Shown here in pieces: positions 7,287-8,692 of a DNA stretch of 8,692 nucleotides. The position numbers were made by a program, and so were the translations under genes. This DNA is from Susulua sp964590995 (GTDB lineage Bacteria > Omnitrophota > Gorgyraeia > Duberdicusellales > 4484-171), in assembly GCA_964590995.1 (NCBI GenBank), contig CAZPYY010000043.1, positions 1 through 8,692 of the forward strand, in the 5' to 3' direction. The first letter of the stretch is position 1. The number at the start of each line of letters is the position of its first letter. The notes beneath the pieces were generated by a model, which worked only from the letters and a program-made list of their open reading frames with translations, was not told the DNA's origin and made no database searches.

Positions 7287-8225
7287 ATGAAGATAGGAGA
7301 TCTTAAGGTAGGAGTCTTAGGCGGAGGTATATCAACCGAGCGAGATATTTCTCTTATTTCAAGCCACCAAGCCCATAAGGCTTTAGTTGAAAAAGGCCTA
7401 AATGCAGTTTTTATCGATATTCTCACCAAGGGAAAGGAGAAGGTCAAGGAATTCATTCGTAGCTCAAATATTAACTTAGCTTTCATTGCTCTTCATGGAG
7501 AATTTGGTGAGGATGGCCAAATCCAGGCGATTCTGGAAGAACTAGGTATTGCTTATACCGGATCAGGGCCAAAAGCAAGTGCTTTGGCTATGAATAAGGC
7601 CTATTCCAAGAGGATTTTTAAGGCTAAAGGAATTCCTACTCCTAATTTTGCTGTTTTATCAAAGGAAGAAGATATTCCCAGATATCTTAGGTACCCTTTG
7701 GTAGTTAAGCCCTATTCTTCCGGCTCCAGTATCGGAGTTTCTATTGTGAAGGATCAAGATAATCTCAAGCCTGCGCTTGATCTTGCTTTTTCTCATTCTA
7801 ATGGTGCAATTTTAGAGGATTATATTGAGGGTAGAGAGTTAACAGTGGGGATTTTAGGAGATGATCCCTTAGCCGTAGTAGAAATTATCCCTAAAAAAGG
7901 ATACTTTGACTTTGATGCCAAGTATAGCCACGGTACCAGTGATTTCATCGCTCCGGCTCAATTAGATAGTGAGGTTGAAAGAGAAGTTAGGTCTGTAGGT
8001 TTGGCTGCCCATAGGGTTTTAGGTTGTCGGCATTTTTCTCGTGCCGACATACGTTTAGCTAAGGACAATCTTCCCTTTGTTTTAGAAGTTAACTCAATAC
8101 CGGGGTTAACACTCAACAGCCTTCTTCCGCTTTCAGCTAAACTATGCGGAATAGATTTTAATGAATTAATTTTTAAGATGGTGGAGTTAGCTTTATATGG
8201 GAAGAAAGAGACGCAGAAGGTTTAA
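7287..8225 (+). CDS. ddl: D-alanine--D-alanine ligase
   Basis: Cytoplasmic ATP-grasp ligase that makes D-Ala-D-Ala, the dipeptide MurF adds to the stem. Motifs: GGGISTERDISL (12-23, with E18), LHGEFGEDGQIQ (69-80), YTGSGPKASALAMNK (90-104), VVKPYSSGSSIGVS (139-152, ATP-grasp loop), LEDYIEGRELTVG (176-188), FDAKYSHGTS (209-218), RADIRL (252-257) and LEVNSIPGLTLNSLLP (266-281). Metal and substrate residues D254, E267 and N269 are present. Y213 is at the position where D-Ala-D-Ala ligases carry Tyr and D-Ala-D-Lac ligases such as VanA carry Phe, so normal D-Ala-D-Ala product is predicted. The length of 312 is normal. The gene starts at ATG 7287, 22 bases after murB, with only a weak GAG upstream, and its last 29 bases overlap ftsQ. 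Confidence 0.95.
   Translation: MKIGDLKVGVLGGGISTERDISLISSHQAHKALVEKGLNAVFIDILTKGKEKVKEFIRSSNINLAFIALHGEFGEDGQIQAILEELGIAYTGSGPKASALAMNKAYSKRIFKAKGIPTPNFAVLSKEEDIPRYLRYPLVVKPYSSGSSIGVSIVKDQDNLKPALDLAFSHSNGAILEDYIEGRELTVGILGDDPLAVVEIIPKKGYFDFDAKYSHGTSDFIAPAQLDSEVEREVRSVGLAAHRVLGCRHFSRADIRLAKDNLPFVLEVNSIPGLTLNSLLPLSAKLCGIDFNELIFKMVELALYGKKETQKV
8183..8186 (+). promoter_or_regulatory. Ribosome binding site for ftsQ
   Basis: GGAG inside the end of ddl lies 10 bases before the ATG at 8197. It is weak but the best candidate, and it supports the start that overlaps ddl. Confidence 0.4.
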
Positions 8226-8692
8226 ACAATTTAATTTCAGAGTAAATCCTAAAGTGGGTTGGTGGTCCAGTATAATTTTTTGCTGCCTTATCCTTCTGGT
8301 CGGCTTAGGATACGCTATTTATACCTCTAGTGTTTTCAAAGTAAAAGAAGGTGATATAAGATCAAATATGCCTTTGGGCAGAGGCTTAAGAGAGAGAATA
8401 AAGGGGAAGTCTTTATTCAGTTTAGATATTAAGCTGATTTCCTCGACCCTCTTAAAAACTAACTCTGAATATAAAGAAATTTATGTTTATAGAGAATTTC
8501 CATCTTCAGTGGTCGTAGAGGCTACCAGGAGGATACCTTTTGCCCAAATAAAGGATAGAAGGTATTATCCGGTTGATAAGGAAGCGGTTATAATAAACGA
8601 AGGTAAGCTTAAACCTTTAGATGGTCTTATTCAATTGGAGATTGGTGAATATAGGCGTAGCCTTAGAAAAGGTAGCAATATTAAGAGTGAGA
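8197..8692 (+). CDS. ftsQ: Cell division protein FtsQ/DivIB-like, 3'-truncated by the window
   Basis: Bitopic divisome protein expected to bridge early and late division proteins. The frame is open from ATG 8197 to the window end (165 residues visible, no stop). The N-terminus is strongly basic (MGRKRRRRFK), followed by one hydrophobic segment (about 24-42), giving a cytoplasmic N-terminus and an extracytoplasmic body. Next comes a POTRA-like region (about 46-115) with GKSLFSLDIKLISSTLL (70-86), then IYVYREFPSSVVVEATRR (95-112) and PFAQIKDRRYYPVDKEAVII (114-133). This matches the FtsQ pattern of GxNLFxxD, VxRxxPxxLxIxVxER and a following YYxVDxxG. Sequence identity in this family is low, so the call also rests on its place directly after ddl. 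It overlaps ddl by 29 bases. Confidence 0.87.
   Translation, partial: MGRKRRRRFKQFNFRVNPKVGWWSSIIFCCLILLVGLGYAIYTSSVFKVKEGDIRSNMPLGRGLRERIKGKSLFSLDIKLISSTLLKTNSEYKEIYVYREFPSSVVVEATRRIPFAQIKDRRYYPVDKEAVIINEGKLKPLDGLIQLEIGEYRRSLRKGSNIKSE

Noticed and set aside
7266..7290. Tiny ORFs (MQTNE and MSKL) in the murB-ddl gap, the second ending in ATGA on the ddl start
   Set aside because: They have five and four codons with no ribosome binding site, as expected by chance in a 22-base gap.
7287..8225. Ddl as a vancomycin-resistance-type D-Ala-D-Lac ligase
   Set aside because: The omega-loop tyrosine (Y213 in AKYSHGTS) is the D-Ala-D-Ala signature, and no vanH- or vanX-like gene is nearby.

Overview
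This AT-rich window is an interior slice of a bacterial division and cell wall (dcw) gene cluster. All genes lie on the + strand and are packed almost without gaps. In order they are mraY (5' end cut off by the window), murD, ftsW, murG, an embedded secreted zinc-metallopeptidase-like gene, murC, murB, ddl and ftsQ (3' end cut off). No RNA gene, mobile element, CRISPR array, terminator or large repeat was found. No stretch over 300 bases lacks a gene; the longest intergenic gap is 22 bases (7265-7286).

The products follow the peptidoglycan precursor pathway. MurC, MurB, MurD and Ddl act in the cytoplasm: MurB makes UDP-MurNAc, MurC and MurD add L-Ala and D-Glu, and Ddl makes the D-Ala-D-Ala dipeptide. 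MraY moves the finished precursor onto undecaprenyl phosphate (lipid I), and MurG adds GlcNAc (lipid II). FtsW polymerises lipid II at the septum, and FtsQ is a divisome scaffold. murE and murF are not in the window and would be expected upstream of mraY. ftsA and ftsZ would be expected downstream of ftsQ.

The junctions are very tight. mraY/murD share 4 bases (ATGA), murG/peptidase 32, peptidase/murC 25, murC/murB 10 and ddl/ftsQ 29. The gaps at murD/ftsW, ftsW/murG and murB/ddl are 4, 20 and 22 bases. This implies one polycistronic message with translational coupling, transcribed from a promoter outside the window.

The unusual part is the gene between murG and murC. It encodes a signal peptide and a gluzincin-type HELTH...LDEG zinc site of the peptidase MA-like kind, which is not a standard dcw member. 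Secondary oddities are a MurD with a shortened central domain and a degraded HN motif, and a MurG with an atypical N-terminal glycine loop. The organism cannot be named from this sequence. The gene content suggests a peptidoglycan-making bacterium with an FtsQ-type division apparatus. AT-rich coding, the full mraY-to-ftsQ order and the metallopeptidase would fit a poorly cultured Gram-negative lineage such as Omnitrophota, but that is only a guess.
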